From: Immersiella caudata
Lineage: Eukaryota > Ascomycota > Sordariomycetes > Sordariales > Lasiosphaeriaceae
DNA: 64,000 nucleotides
Assembly: GCA_030512335.1 (NCBI GenBank)
Contig: JAULSU010000002.1
Coordinates: 5,642,001 to 5,706,000 of the forward strand
Reading direction: 5' to 3'
Part shown: positions 1-10,054 of the stretch, piece by piece
Layout: every line of letters starts with the position of its first letter
How positions within the stretch are numbered: position 1 is the first letter of the stretch
Notes under the pieces: model-generated
Databases searched by the model: none
The model's input: only the letters and a program-made list of their open reading frames with translations
Told to the model about the DNA's origin: nothing
Made by a program: the position numbers and the translations under genes

Positions 1-1260
1 GCCTCAAGGCGACGCTCGCCCGTCTCCTTGTCCGAAGTGACGGCAGCTGTCAAACCAACGCCGGAAGAGCCGCGACCGGTTGTGGCAATGGCGAGAGGCG
101 CCGTGTTGAGCACGAATCGAAGCAGCTGAGATTTGGCCGTGGAGGGGTCACCAACCATCAAAATGTTGATGTCACCTCTCAGATGAGTACCGTTCTCCAG
201 GTTCTTCTCCATACCGCCCAACAACATCAGCAGAATAGCCTTCTTGATGTAGTCGTGCCCGTAGATACTGGGCGCCAACGACTGTGAGAGCAGCTCGAAG
301 AGCTTCGGTTTCTTGGCGATCTTGTTGATGTTGCGAATATCTGTGTCGGTGATGGTGGCAGTAGCAACGCCGCCGCCAGACTTGGAGGCAAGCAGTACGA
401 TGTTGTTGGCAACCAGAACAGTCTTGAACAGAGCCGAGTTGTGGTTCGTGTTTCGGTTACCCAGCGTTCTGAAGATGCCCACCAGCTGAATGCGGTCGCC
501 AGGCTTGACCTTGTCGACCAGGTCGTCGTCGAGAATCACATCGACACCCCGGGGCAGCTGGCCGGCAGGCGCACGCTCGGGCATCTCTTGGATGGAGACA
601 GTTTGGTGATCGCGGTATGTGCAGAATCCGTACTCGGTCGTCAGGGGGTTGCCCTCCTCGTCCTCGTTGGGATAGACGCTCGACGTCGTCTGGCCATTTG
701 TCATGGTCTGATCTTTGTACTCCTTGAACCAGAACTTTCCGGTAGCCTCTGTGTAGTGCACGCTCTTGACAACCTTGGGACGGATCAGAGAGCAGCGTGT
801 TACAATTCCCTCGATCGACACCATCTTGTTGAGCATTTGGGACGACAGTGTTCTTGGGTTGCAGGCGTTGAGACCGAAGCTGCCCGCCCAAGCGCAATAG
901 TACAGAACCTCGGGGTCTGTTTGGTCTTTCCTTATGTTGGGGACTGTCTTGACAATATCTGTGACGGCCTGGTTGAAGGCAGCGGTCCAGACGAAGGGGT
1001 CCTCCAGCAGCCCGTCGGCAATCTCTTGGTTGTGGTCGCGCACGTGGTCAATGTTGACAACCAGTCTCCTCTGGTTCTTCTGGAGCATCAAGACAATGTC
1101 TGGTCTATAGCTTCGCAGGCGTGGGTCGTCTGCGTTCCGAGTATTAGCACAAGGTGTTCATCGCGGGGGCGGGGCAGCAGCGCATACGGGGATCGAGAAA
1201 ATCTGTCGCTTGCTTCAGGCGGTCGCGCGCCGCCTGATCGCGGAGCATTTGATCATCCAT
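1..1260 (-). CDS. MCM3: DNA replication licensing helicase subunit MCM3, 5' part (cut by window edge)
   Basis: MCM3 is one subunit of the nuclear hexameric MCM2-7 helicase that licenses and unwinds replication origins. The visible protein is about 400 residues and runs off the left edge just after the ATPase Walker A region. Coding exons are 1188-1260 and 1-1129, joined over a 58-nt GT-AG intron (1130-1187). The start gives MDDQMLRDQAARDRLKQATD. The OB-fold region follows (VSIEGIVTRCSLIRPKVVKS), then the AAA+ part with GDINILMVGDPSTAKSQLLR; the GDPSTAKSQ Walker A variant and the following ATTGRGSSGVGLTAAV stretch are the MCM3 type as known from yeast. Walker B and the arginine finger lie outside the window. 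The gene is divergent from the CCA-adding enzyme. The family call is very secure; the first intron is inferred from splice signals. Confidence 0.95.
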
Positions 1261-1829
1261 GGCGCTGTTGTTTGCCGAAAGACTGTAAGAGTTAGTAGTC
1301 TCTGGATACAAGTTGGACTGGGCTTTGAGGTGGTGGTGGTCGAGGTTGCGACTGCAGCGCTGGGATTTGATGTTTGCTGCGGTGGAAGATGGAGGGGAGG
1401 AAAACGCGTCCAGACACGCGAGTCGCGCTTCGACACGTCCCTGGACAGGGGTTTAATTGAGTGCATGAGGGGCATTTGTGCCTGGGGTCCGTGCTCAAGG
1501 TGAGCTCACCGAGGTGAGCGGCCCGCTCTCGGTGTACCAAGTTTGGGATCAAACATACATTATGCTCAACCTCCAAACTCAAGGCTCAGCTTTTCATCCA
1601 AAACTCACACTCATCCCTATATCTGTATGCCTACCACGAGTTCTATCTCATCAGCCCTTCTTCGCAGTAAACTGACCGTTTTAAGCAGAACGTTGGCATT
1701 AAAACTCAGGCTGCCCCCCGTTCTGCCCTTGAGTCACCGGCCAGACACCTCAGCTGGAGCTCTCACCGGGACAGGGTGCTGTTGCATTGCCAGAGAAAGC
1801 GCCCGCCCATAGAGATGGGCGCATAACCC
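1261..1829. other. Divergent intergenic region MCM3 / CCA1
   Basis: About 570 bases between two divergent starts. It carries the MCB boxes on the MCM3 side and pyrimidine-rich stretches ahead of the CCA1 start. No ORF here resembles a gene. Confidence 0.7.
1404..1421. promoter_or_regulatory. MCB-type cell-cycle boxes upstream of MCM3
   Basis: A perfect palindromic ACGCGT (1404-1409) and a near match ACGCGA (1416-1421) lie about 145-160 bases upstream of the MCM3 start. ACGCGT is the MluI cell-cycle box bound by MBF (Mbp1/Swi6 type) factors that switch on G1/S genes, MCM genes included, in yeasts. The sequence match is seen directly; its use here is inferred. Confidence 0.5.
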
Positions 1830-3580
1830 ATGCGGCATATTTTCAGTCGTCCCTCAGCTTTCTCTTCTCAGTACCTATTTTTTTCTTCCATGAAGCGCAA
1901 ACAACGCGCTGTATCACCAGGTGTCCAGCAGCACAAAAGACGAACCATGGCGGCCCTCATCACCGGACCCAAAATCTCTCTCAACGACCGCGAGGAGCGC
2001 CTCAAGGGTTTGCTCGTTGACGTCGCCAAGTTTATCGATGAGAACCCCACTGGCAGCACTGTCAGCGGCGGTGAGGCTGAGCCTGTGGTACTACGCTGGG
2101 CTGGTGGTTGGGTGAGAGACAAGCTTCTCGGAATCGAGAGCAACGACATCGACACAGCCATCAACTGCATGACGGGTGAAGCCTTTGCTTTGCGCCTCAA
2201 GGAGTTCTGCCAAACCCCGGCCAACTGCGAGCGCCACAGCGTTGGGAAGAACGATGTGGGTAGCCTGCACAAGATCCTCCGAAATCCGGACAAGTCGAAG
2301 CACTTGGAGACAACCACCACACGATTATTCGGACTGGATGTGGATTTCGTCAACCTGCGGAAGGAAACATACACCGAAGACAGCCGGAATCCCCAGATGG
2401 AGTTTGGCACAGCGGAGGAGGATGCCCTGCGGCGTGATGCCACAGTCAACGCGCTGTTCTATAATCTCAACACTGGGGAGGTCGAGGATTTCACAGGTGG
2501 CTTAAAGGACATGAAGGAAAAGATCATCCGCACACCTCTGGAACCGTTGCAGACTTTCACCGATGACCCGCTGCGGATTCTTCGACTGATACGCTTCGCA
2601 AGCAGACTCGGCTTCACAATCGACGAGGCTTCAGAGGCTGTGATGGCCGACCCAAGAGTACTGAATTCGTTGAAGTTGAAGATTAGCCGAGAAAGGGTAG
2701 GCGTTGAGTTCGAGAAGATGATGAAAGGTCAGTCAACCAGACGCTGTGGCCACCGCTATGGTTTCTAACTGACGTTATAGGCAAAAACGCATGCGTTTCT
2801 CTAAGGCTAATTGACAAGATCGGACTCTACCACACTATCTTCACCGACCCTGCCCGGGAAAACATGCCAGCTCCGGACATCTCCCACTGGGCTGCAGCAT
2901 ATGAATGCCTCGAAACCCTCGAGAAGAACAAAACTCCTGGGTCCATATACGAGCTTCTCGTCACCAACGAAGAAGCACGCTTTCTAGCTTGGAACCTCGC
3001 AGCACTCGCCCCTTGGGCTCAGCTCCCGGATGACGCTCCCCTGAAGAGCGGAAAGCGCGCCTTACCTTTGGCTACGCAGGCAGCTAGAGAAGGGTTTAAA
3101 GCGCCAAATAAGCTGTCCGACATTGTGACTGCGGCGCATAGCCACAGGCAGGGTGTTTTAGAGCTGAAGGAGATTGTCTGCACGCAACAGCCTACCATGA
3201 AGGAGCGGGATCGGTTTGGTATGGCAATCAGGGAGTGGGATTCCAGAGGGGGGAATTGGCGACTGCAGGTTCTCTACGCGGTGCTGGTAGATGTAGAACA
3301 GCGGGCAGGTGGCCAGGGCTTTGCACTTGAGACGGTGCTGGCGGGGTGGCAGTGCTTCTTGGACCATCTGGTGGAGTTGGACGTGGTTGATGCTCCCAAC
3401 ATGAAGCGACTTCTGGATGGTCGGGCACTGGCGAAAGAGCTGGGGGTGGAGCCGGGGAAGTGGACAGGCGCTGCTCTTGATATCGCGATGGCGTGGCAGT
3501 TGAGGAACCCGGGCGTAAAAGACTATGCTGGTGCTGTGGAGGAGGTGAGGAAACGGAAGGATGAGCTTGGGATCAAATAA
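1830..3580 (+). CDS. CCA1: CCA-adding tRNA nucleotidyltransferase
   Basis: The enzyme adds or repairs the 3' CCA end of all tRNAs using CTP and ATP, in the cytosol/nucleus and mitochondria. Coding exons are 1830-2727 and 2781-3580, with a 53-nt phase-1 intron; 565 residues from the first ATG. The class II nucleotidyltransferase head shows LRWAGGWVRDKLLG (about 88-101) and the metal-binding DID (106-108). The RRD nucleotide motif lies in EEDALRRDATVNALFYN, and the neck helix in DDPLRILRLIRFASRLGF. Three in-frame ATGs occur: 1830 gives a basic, Ser/Phe-rich leader (MRHIFSRPSAFSSQYLFFSS), 1890 gives MKRKQRAV, and 1947 gives MAALITGP. Yeast CCA1 makes mitochondrial and cytosolic forms from such alternative starts, so the same is likely here. 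I annotate the longest form. Confidence 0.93.
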
Positions 3581-3949
3581 GGGTTTGTCTGGAGACTACT
3601 GCTAGTTTATCGATACCCGGCTTCCACCGAACTCCTTACTGCAATCTACGCTGTAATGAGATGAGTAAAATCACGTGAACAACCTTACTTGTCGCTGATT
3701 CTGATACGTCTGAGGAAAGCGCTGCGGAAGTGGTCGAGCTATCAGTACAGTGTAGAACAGTGCGAAAGGCACTAGTGCGGGTCGCCTTACGTTCAACTGT
3801 GGGAAGCTGCCCTTGACATCAACACCGAAGGCTACAACGCGCAAACCAAACCCTCAACATTACTCGCAAAGGAGATAGAGACTCTTTTACACGCCATCCT
3901 TTATTTGCTGCTGCCGAATCCAGTGGGACTTTCTCACAACAAAAACCAG
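3581..3949. other. Intergenic, CCA1 3' end to TTI2-like start
   Basis: About 370 bases between two genes in the same direction. I see no ORF, repeat or RNA gene; it presumably holds the CCA1 3' UTR and the next promoter. Confidence 0.6.
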
Positions 3950-5731
3950 ATGGCGGGGTTACAGGGTCTCGAGGGTGCGGCCCGCAAGCTGGATGAGCTA
4001 TTGTCGCGGAGCTGGAAAACAGTCAGTCTACCAGTTCCTTTGAAAGTCAACCTTCAGCTTTCAGAAATCTCTGTGCTTGTATATCAATATCCAAGAGTGA
4101 TAGTTGACGTTTGATCCAGGTCAACCCAATAGAGAATATCCAGCAACTCGTCACATCTATCCTCAATGGACTGCAGGATGAAGCTTGTCTGCATGATGAG
4201 ACAAGTAGTGACGAAGCGGAGAAAATATCTACTGTTTTATTTAAGGCCATGGGCCCTGTTCTCCTGTCCATTGATGGCGGGGAGGAAAACGAAGAAGACG
4301 ACGATGAAGACGAGGAAACCCCCGGAATCACCAAAGCATACCGCAGGGTGCTCCGACGCTGCCTCGCCATATCGCCCTCAGCGATCGAAGCATTGGTATT
4401 GCTCTCAACAAAGACAACACCTGGTGTTCTCGCAGAGAATGAAGACCTCCTCGTTACCCTCGCAGCATACACCGAGCCATCCCAACCCTGGGTTCCATCC
4501 AAGGAGACCTCTGGAAAAGCCAACCAACTGCTCCGGGACCTCCTCGCTGCCAACAACACCACGCAAGACCAGTTCATCGTGCAAAATATCCTCCAGCACC
4601 ACCTCCGCCCGCTTTTCTCCAAGTCCAAGCCCTCATCCATCACCTCATCAGGCCGAAAAGTAGAGTACGTCGACCCTTCCGCCGGCCGCGGCGAGGGCAT
4701 CCCCGACGACTCCAACGAGACCAAACCCTGGAAATTCAGTGACTTCCGCGCCTTCCCTCTCGCCAGCTACTGCGTAAACCAAGCCGACGTAAGCTCTCTC
4801 CCCTTTCTCACCAATACTTCACACTCCTAACACCCCCAGGAAACCCTCATTGCCAAACAATGGGCCCTCTTCCTCCCCGTCCTCCTAACCCTCACCGACG
4901 ACTCAACCACCCTCATCCGACTTCAAGGTCTCCAAACCCTCACCACCTTCCTCCGCAAATTCCCCGCCAAAACCCTCCACGACACTGGTCTCTCCAAGGT
5001 ATTCGAAGACGCCATCTTCCCCACGCTCAGCTACCTCCCCAGCTTAACCCCCGAGGCCGAATCCATTCAACTTCTCACTCCCGCCTTCGAGGCTCTCCAG
5101 GTTCTTGCAAGCAAGCAACTCCCCTCCACCACTTCGACTTCACCCAGCGGCAGCAACAAGGAGCAGATCAAAGTCCTCGATAAACTTCTCCGCGAGGGTG
5201 TCTTCACAGCCTACTTCCACGCCAAATATCACGTCCGCATTGTCAAAGTCCTCTGTGAACAAACAGTCTTAATTTTAAATACGATGGGTATCTACGCGGT
5301 AAAACACCTCAAGGTACGACAGCCGCTTAGCTTCCATGCCTCATATCCCATTCCTGATTAACACATCCCAGGATCTGATCCCCATGCTCTCGTCCATCCT
5401 CTCCGACCCTTTCGCCCCAGCTGCACCAGCCACCCTCCTTTCCGCCACCAAGGCTCTCCTAGCCGTCCTCGCCAACTGCTGGCCGCGGATTCCAGACTCT
5501 CCATGGCAGGACGAGATCACGCAGGCTATTGTGCTCTGCTGGCTTAACGTGAGAGAGGGGTCCACGGCTGTTACGACATCTTCTAGCGCCGCGATAAGAC
5601 ATGAACTCCTCACGACGGTGAAATGTCTCTCCGCCGTTCTCAAGGCCGGGGGTACCAACCTCGCCGAGGTTGCCAAACCACTGGTAGACAAGGAACCCGC
5701 CCTCAGAGAGCTTTTCTCGCCTTCGGGCTGA
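3950..5731 (+). CDS. TTI2-like protein (TTT complex, PIKK assembly cochaperone)
   Basis: Helical-repeat protein of 524 residues resembling the Tti2 family. Tti2 forms the TTT complex with Tel2 and Tti1, which works with Hsp90 in maturation of PIK-related kinases (TOR, ATM/ATR types). Four coding exons: 3950-4021, 4120-4788, 4840-5313 and 5372-5731; all introns are phase 0 with GT-AG ends. Residues about 75-85 form a very acidic run (EENEEDDDEDEE). The centre (WKFSDFRAFPLASYCVNQAD, then AKQWALFLPVLLTLTDDSTT) matches the hallmark tryptophan plus 'P-x-LL-x-L-DD' pattern I associate with Tti2. The C-terminal half is leucine-rich alpha-helix. The assignment is by remembered family pattern, not a search; another HEAT-type protein is possible. 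Confidence 0.65.
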
Positions 5732-5847
5732 TAGTCTCCACCCGCGATACAAGGCCTGCCCACTGCCAAATCCATACAAGCGGGGCATGCACCCTCCAGC
5801 CCTAGTACCTAGCCAGGTACACCCTCCCAACCACAATAGCCTCACCA

Positions 5848-5929
5848 GGCGTGGTGGCAGAGTGGTCTAATGCACAAGACTAGAAATCTTGTTCCTTCGG
5901 GAGCGTCTGTTCAAATCAGGCCCACGTCG
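5848..5929 (+). tRNA. tRNA-Ser (anticodon AGA)
   Basis: An 82-nt cloverleaf with a type II long variable arm. The acceptor arms are GGCGTGG and CCACGTC (one G-U pair), with discriminator G at 5929. The D region has the A-box-like TGGCAGAGTGG. The anticodon stem is CAAGA/TCTTG around the loop CTAGAAA, so the anticodon AGA (5882-5884) reads TCT and, through inosine, TCC. The variable arm has a TTCG-containing hairpin, and the T arm carries the B box GTTCAAATC. No intron; CCA is not encoded. It lies between TTI2 and FIG4. Confidence 0.93.
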
Positions 5930-5946
5930 AACCAATCATCCTTCCC

Positions 5947-5950
5947 TTTT
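5947..5950 (+). terminator. Pol III terminator of tRNA-Ser
   Basis: First TTTT run, 17 bases after the mature tRNA end, as expected for RNA polymerase III termination. Confidence 0.6.
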
Positions 5951-6090
5951 GCCTCTCCCAGTGAAGGTGAAACAAGATGAACTCCTTTTTGCTCCTGCTT
6001 CTCGCTTGAAAATAACAACGGCTCTCCCTACTCTGATCTACAAGAACATGGCGACCACGGAGAATCGAGGTGCTCTAGCTCCGATGGCTC

Positions 6091-9000
6091 CTAGTCCACC
6101 GGCTGCTGCTTGAAAAGGGATTTTCCCCGTAGCCACTTCCTGTACGCCTTGTACCTCTTCTTCAGCGCATCCTCCTCCGTTACTGTCAGAGGGTTATCCC
6201 CGATCTGCAGCATTTCCACATACAGCGCCATGTCATCTTCGTGACCAGGTTTCGCCACGTAGTTTGACACCGGCGACGAAGCCGTAAGCCCCTCGAACTG
6301 CCAGTTGCCAGCCACATACTCCTGGTACTCGGGTTCTATTTCCCCTGCCGCTGGCGTTTCCGCGGATACAACCAATGGGAGGTTCTGCGGGTGGCTAATG
6401 TACCGCGCATAGTCATCGGCTTCGGCCGCGCTGACCGTCGGGTTGAGGCTTTCGTGGACCACTTTTTTGAATGTCCACTGTGCGGCACGCGACTTCTCGA
6501 GTGCGCTCGGTTTCGACTTGCTCCCGTTCACTCCGTTTCCGTGCGCCTCGTTGTCGGTGCTGTTGGCCCCGGTGTCTTTCATGATGCCTTGCAATCCGTT
6601 TGGCGCCTTGTCTTGTGAGTTCAGATGTAGCCATCGCTGCAGGGATATGCCACGTGGAGGGGTATTAGCCGTCCCGTTGTTCTTCTCGCTGTTGATAGAT
6701 GCGTTGTCGGTGTCGTTAGACATGCGAGCAAGATCCTGCGGTGCGAGAATCGTCACTTCTTTCCTCACTTTCTTCCTCTCTGGCGCGTCCTGGTCGAGGT
6801 CGCTACGCACGCGGAAGGGGCTGAGGTCGTACCGCCCGTCCTGAGTGGACTTGAAGGGGATATACTTGATGGTTGAGTTCATCTTGTAAGGGAACATCTT
6901 GAGAAAGGAGGACAGTGTTGAAGGCCGGTAGTACTCAAGCCAATAGTCGTCATAGGCAGAGACAGGTTTATGAGCTGAACCGCTCCCTCCTTGAACAGGT
7001 GGATAAGGAGGCAGAACGCGCTCCTCGAGAAACTCAGGGGTGTACCAGTGGATGTAGTCGCGCTTGCGCTTCTCAAGCCACGTCCTAGGATTCTCGTGGT
7101 GCAAGTAGTAATCTGTGGAGAGGTCCCAGAGCATGGGCTGTCCTTGGACAAAGATGTAGTTGCCAAGAAACAAATTGTAAGCTTCTTGGCGTTGGCCGTC
7201 GAGGAACGAGTTGTTGTAGTAGCGCTTGAAGCTCTCAATCATGTCGCGCGAATGGCTGGTCCATTGATTGATCTTGCGGTACGTTTCCATGGTGTTGACA
7301 AGCTGCGAGCCACCATACTGCACGGCAATAGTGTCGCCATGGTCGTGGTACATGTGGGTGAAGAGGTTGACGGCGTCGGTGTCGTAGTCAATGACGGTGT
7401 CCTCCAGGATGCCGAGAGCGTGCAACTGATGGCCCAGCGCCCGCTTGCCGATGACAAACTGGGCAGCGTTGGTACGATCCAGACAGTCGATGCAGTTGGT
7501 GCGAGCAACGCCGTTCTGCACCCGTATAGGTGCTGTGTGTCCATCACCGTTGTGGAAGAAGCCCGTGGTGGTAACGACATCCTCGGCGATGTTCTCGAGC
7601 GTCCCGATGACATCTTGGTCACGGCTCTTGGCGGCCCGTGACATATCCCAGGCCCGATGAATGATCTTGTGCTTTTCAGGGAGAAACTGGTTGAGGTACT
7701 CAATGGCCCGGGTGTACTCCTCGAGCAGCTTGCTCTCGCGGGGAGTGCGCTCTTTGGATTTCACCAGATTCAGAGCGTAGATGGGTGCGCCATAGCGCTC
7801 GAATAGGTTGTCGAAATGCAATGCTGCTGCTGTGTAGAAGGGATCCACAAGATTCAGCTCAATGGGGGGCTTGGGCGTGACACCTGTATTGTCCTGAGTC
7901 CAATGCAATGGGATGGACCCTCGGTGCTGGACATACGAGGTATAGGCCGGGCTGGCAAAGAACTTTGGACCTGGAGCGTGGAAAGACGTTGTTAGGGCTT
8001 CTGAGACGATCTGCTCCGTCTCAACATCGTTGGCTACGTAGCCGAGGTCATTGGCGCCGCGCTTCAGAAAGCGTGCCCCGGCGAAATGACGACTCCTCCG
8101 GGCAATGATCGTGATATGTGCTGTCCTTCCATAAATAGACAGGGCGGCCTGGTCGATATATCCGTGGATGATAGGTCGACACCAGTCGTAAGGCGCGTTG
8201 AGAATCTTGGCCGCCGGCGTAAGGAGGTGATTGTTCCAGACAAACATCGAGTTGAAGTCATCATCGACGTTACAGGGCTTGCCCTTCAGTAAAGCATCGC
8301 GCTCTCTACGGATGTTGTACTGCAAAGTGCGGGTGATGTCGTAGGAATAGCTGTAATAGAAAGACCTGGTCAGATCTAGGTTGTTGAGGATGCCCAAGAA
8401 GCGCGACTCTTCGGTGTTGCGCTGGTCCGCCTTGAAGCCGGGCGATGTGAGCGGGATAAGATCAGTGCCATCAATTTGATAGACGTAGTGCCCTCCAATC
8501 ATGGCAACCGTGCTCTTCTTGGTGATCAAAAGCATGTACCAAGGGCCGGTGAACTTGATGAAACCGAGCAGACCCCATGTCGTGCAGCGCAGCTTCAGCC
8601 CACCCGTGCCCTTGTTTCCGTCGTCGATGGTATCCAGCAGCTGGTTCATGTCCTTTTGGGTGTACACCGTCTTGTCGTCGGTGATACTCAGCTCCGAGGC
8701 ATCGTCGGTGGTGCGGTCAATCTTGAGAATGCGATACCGCTTCTCCGTCATGTCGCCACCGACGATGTAGAAACGGCTCGCCGTCTCGTAAAGGCTGAAC
8801 TTGTGCATCTTGTGGATCAGACGGGATCTGGATCCCACTCCCATGGCACCAACGATGTGCGGCTCCTCCTCGTACTCGCCAGCGCGGACGGCTGAGTCTG
8901 GGCTGTACGTGCGGTGAAAAGGGCGGGCGACGGCGGGCTCGTCCTCGTCGTTATCGTCGGCAACGACACGACCTGCGCCACCAGCTCGAGACGTTACTGT

Positions 9001-9165
9001 CGCACTAGCCCTCAGCGGCTCCGCGGCGTCAGCACTATTTTGCAGCGCGGGGAAAATAGGTTCGATGGCGTCACTCGAAGCCAGCCGAGGTGATGGATCG
9101 CCTGCAGTTGCGACCGCTGCTGTGACGATGGCGCTGGCAAGCTCCGTCTCCACCGTGTCAGCCAT
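6091..9165 (-). CDS. FIG4: FIG4-type polyphosphoinositide phosphatase (SAC domain)
   Basis: A single uninterrupted reading frame of 1024 residues. Fig4 removes the 5-phosphate of PI(3,5)P2 on the vacuole/late-endosome membrane and also supports its synthesis by holding the Fab1/PIKfyve-Vac14 complex. After a low-complexity first 100 residues comes a SAC domain: HKFSLYETASRFYIVGG opens it, and WDMSRAAKSRDQDVIGTLEN and the catalytic CIDCLDR (Cys558-Arg564, CX5R in RTNCIDCLDRTNAAQF) follow. HDHGDTIAVQYGGS and GNYIFVQGQPMLWDLSTDYYLHH are typical of Fig4 rather than Sac1. There is no C-terminal transmembrane pair, which also argues against Sac1. The first ATG of the frame was taken as start. The charged C-terminal 200 residues are less conserved. 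Confidence 0.93.
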   Translation of the reverse strand: MADTVETELASAIVTAAVATAGDPSPRLASSDAIEPIFPALQNSADAAEPLRASATVTSRAGGAGRVVADDNDEDEPAVARPFHRTYSPDSAVRAGEYEEEPHIVGAMGVGSRSRLIHKMHKFSLYETASRFYIVGGDMTEKRYRILKIDRTTDDASELSITDDKTVYTQKDMNQLLDTIDDGNKGTGGLKLRCTTWGLLGFIKFTGPWYMLLITKKSTVAMIGGHYVYQIDGTDLIPLTSPGFKADQRNTEESRFLGILNNLDLTRSFYYSYSYDITRTLQYNIRRERDALLKGKPCNVDDDFNSMFVWNNHLLTPAAKILNAPYDWCRPIIHGYIDQAALSIYGRTAHITIIARRSRHFAGARFLKRGANDLGYVANDVETEQIVSEALTTSFHAPGPKFFASPAYTSYVQHRGSIPLHWTQDNTGVTPKPPIELNLVDPFYTAAALHFDNLFERYGAPIYALNLVKSKERTPRESKLLEEYTRAIEYLNQFLPEKHKIIHRAWDMSRAAKSRDQDVIGTLENIAEDVVTTTGFFHNGDGHTAPIRVQNGVARTNCIDCLDRTNAAQFVIGKRALGHQLHALGILEDTVIDYDTDAVNLFTHMYHDHGDTIAVQYGGSQLVNTMETYRKINQWTSHSRDMIESFKRYYNNSFLDGQRQEAYNLFLGNYIFVQGQPMLWDLSTDYYLHHENPRTWLEKRKRDYIHWYTPEFLEERVLPPYPPVQGGSGSAHKPVSAYDDYWLEYYRPSTLSSFLKMFPYKMNSTIKYIPFKSTQDGRYDLSPFRVRSDLDQDAPERKKVRKEVTILAPQDLARMSNDTDNASINSEKNNGTANTPPRGISLQRWLHLNSQDKAPNGLQGIMKDTGANSTDNEAHGNGVNGSKSKPSALEKSRAAQWTFKKVVHESLNPTVSAAEADDYARYISHPQNLPLVVSAETPAAGEIEPEYQEYVAGNWQFEGLTASSPVSNYVAKPGHEDDMALYVEMLQIGDNPLTVTEEDALKKRYKAYRKWLRGKSLFKQQPVD

Positions 9166-10054
9166 CTTGCATTGTTGTTCCTTCCCCGACAGCTCCCATA
9201 GGCCTGAGCCGACGAGCGTACCTTCCCCGGTCGTAAGGTCTCAGGTGTCGCAAGCTAAGATGTGTGGAGGTCGCGACTGGCAACGTGACAAGGATGTCTG
9301 CTTCGTTGGCGGTGATGTAATCATGCTTGGCAGCTCGTCTTGATCGAGTCAAACCCCAACCCTGGTTCTTCATCAACATGGTACTTCCACCTGTGCACTG
9401 CCCCCGGACTTTTTCTCATCAACATCGACCATCTCACGAGCGGCTCTTCCACCACTGAATTAGGTTTCGCTCCCGCATCGCGCGCTGAACCTACGTCTTT
9501 TCCAATAAAAACACTTTTTATTTGTAATTCCAGGCTGTATTTCTGCGATCCGTCTCTCAAATCATGATGGAGGCAGCAGTTGCAGAGCTCCCTCAAAGTC
9601 AACAGCTCGAGCAATGCCTTGGGATTCGTCTTTGCGGGCCGGCGCCAGAGTCTTTCGACTACTCAAGAGGCGTATCTGAGGCTGCAAGTTTCCCACCCGG
9701 CAACCGCCAAGTCATGTCGCCTTGAACAAGCGCACGTTGCCTCCGACACATCCCGTCGGGGGGCGCGAGCCGCGAAAACCATGTGCTCGGTGCTCACTGC
9801 CAACACACTGAGGCTTGAAGACTAGGTTGCCGGCCTGCAGGTCGCATGTCTCGACCGCGTCCTGACGAACTCCTGCAAGTAGCAACGTGCATTAACCTGT
9901 GGTGCTTGACGAGGAACGATGGGTGTCGCAGCAGCAGACTATGTGGTTTCCCGCATCTACGTCTACGCAGATGCTGGGCGTTCGCGCGGCGCTGACCCCG
10001 GACCTCCTGCTGTCCATTCTTTTCCTTCAGCAACCGATGGGATCGTCCGTGAAG
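9166..10054. other. Intergenic, FIG4 promoter side to membrane-protein gene
   Basis: About 890 bases between two divergent starts. Short ORFs here have no family features. The part nearest 10055 may be 5' UTR of the next gene, or hold an earlier start for it. Confidence 0.5.

Noticed and set aside
441..1295. 284-codon plus-strand open frame
   Set aside because: Exactly antisense to the secure MCM3 coding region and without an independent protein signature.
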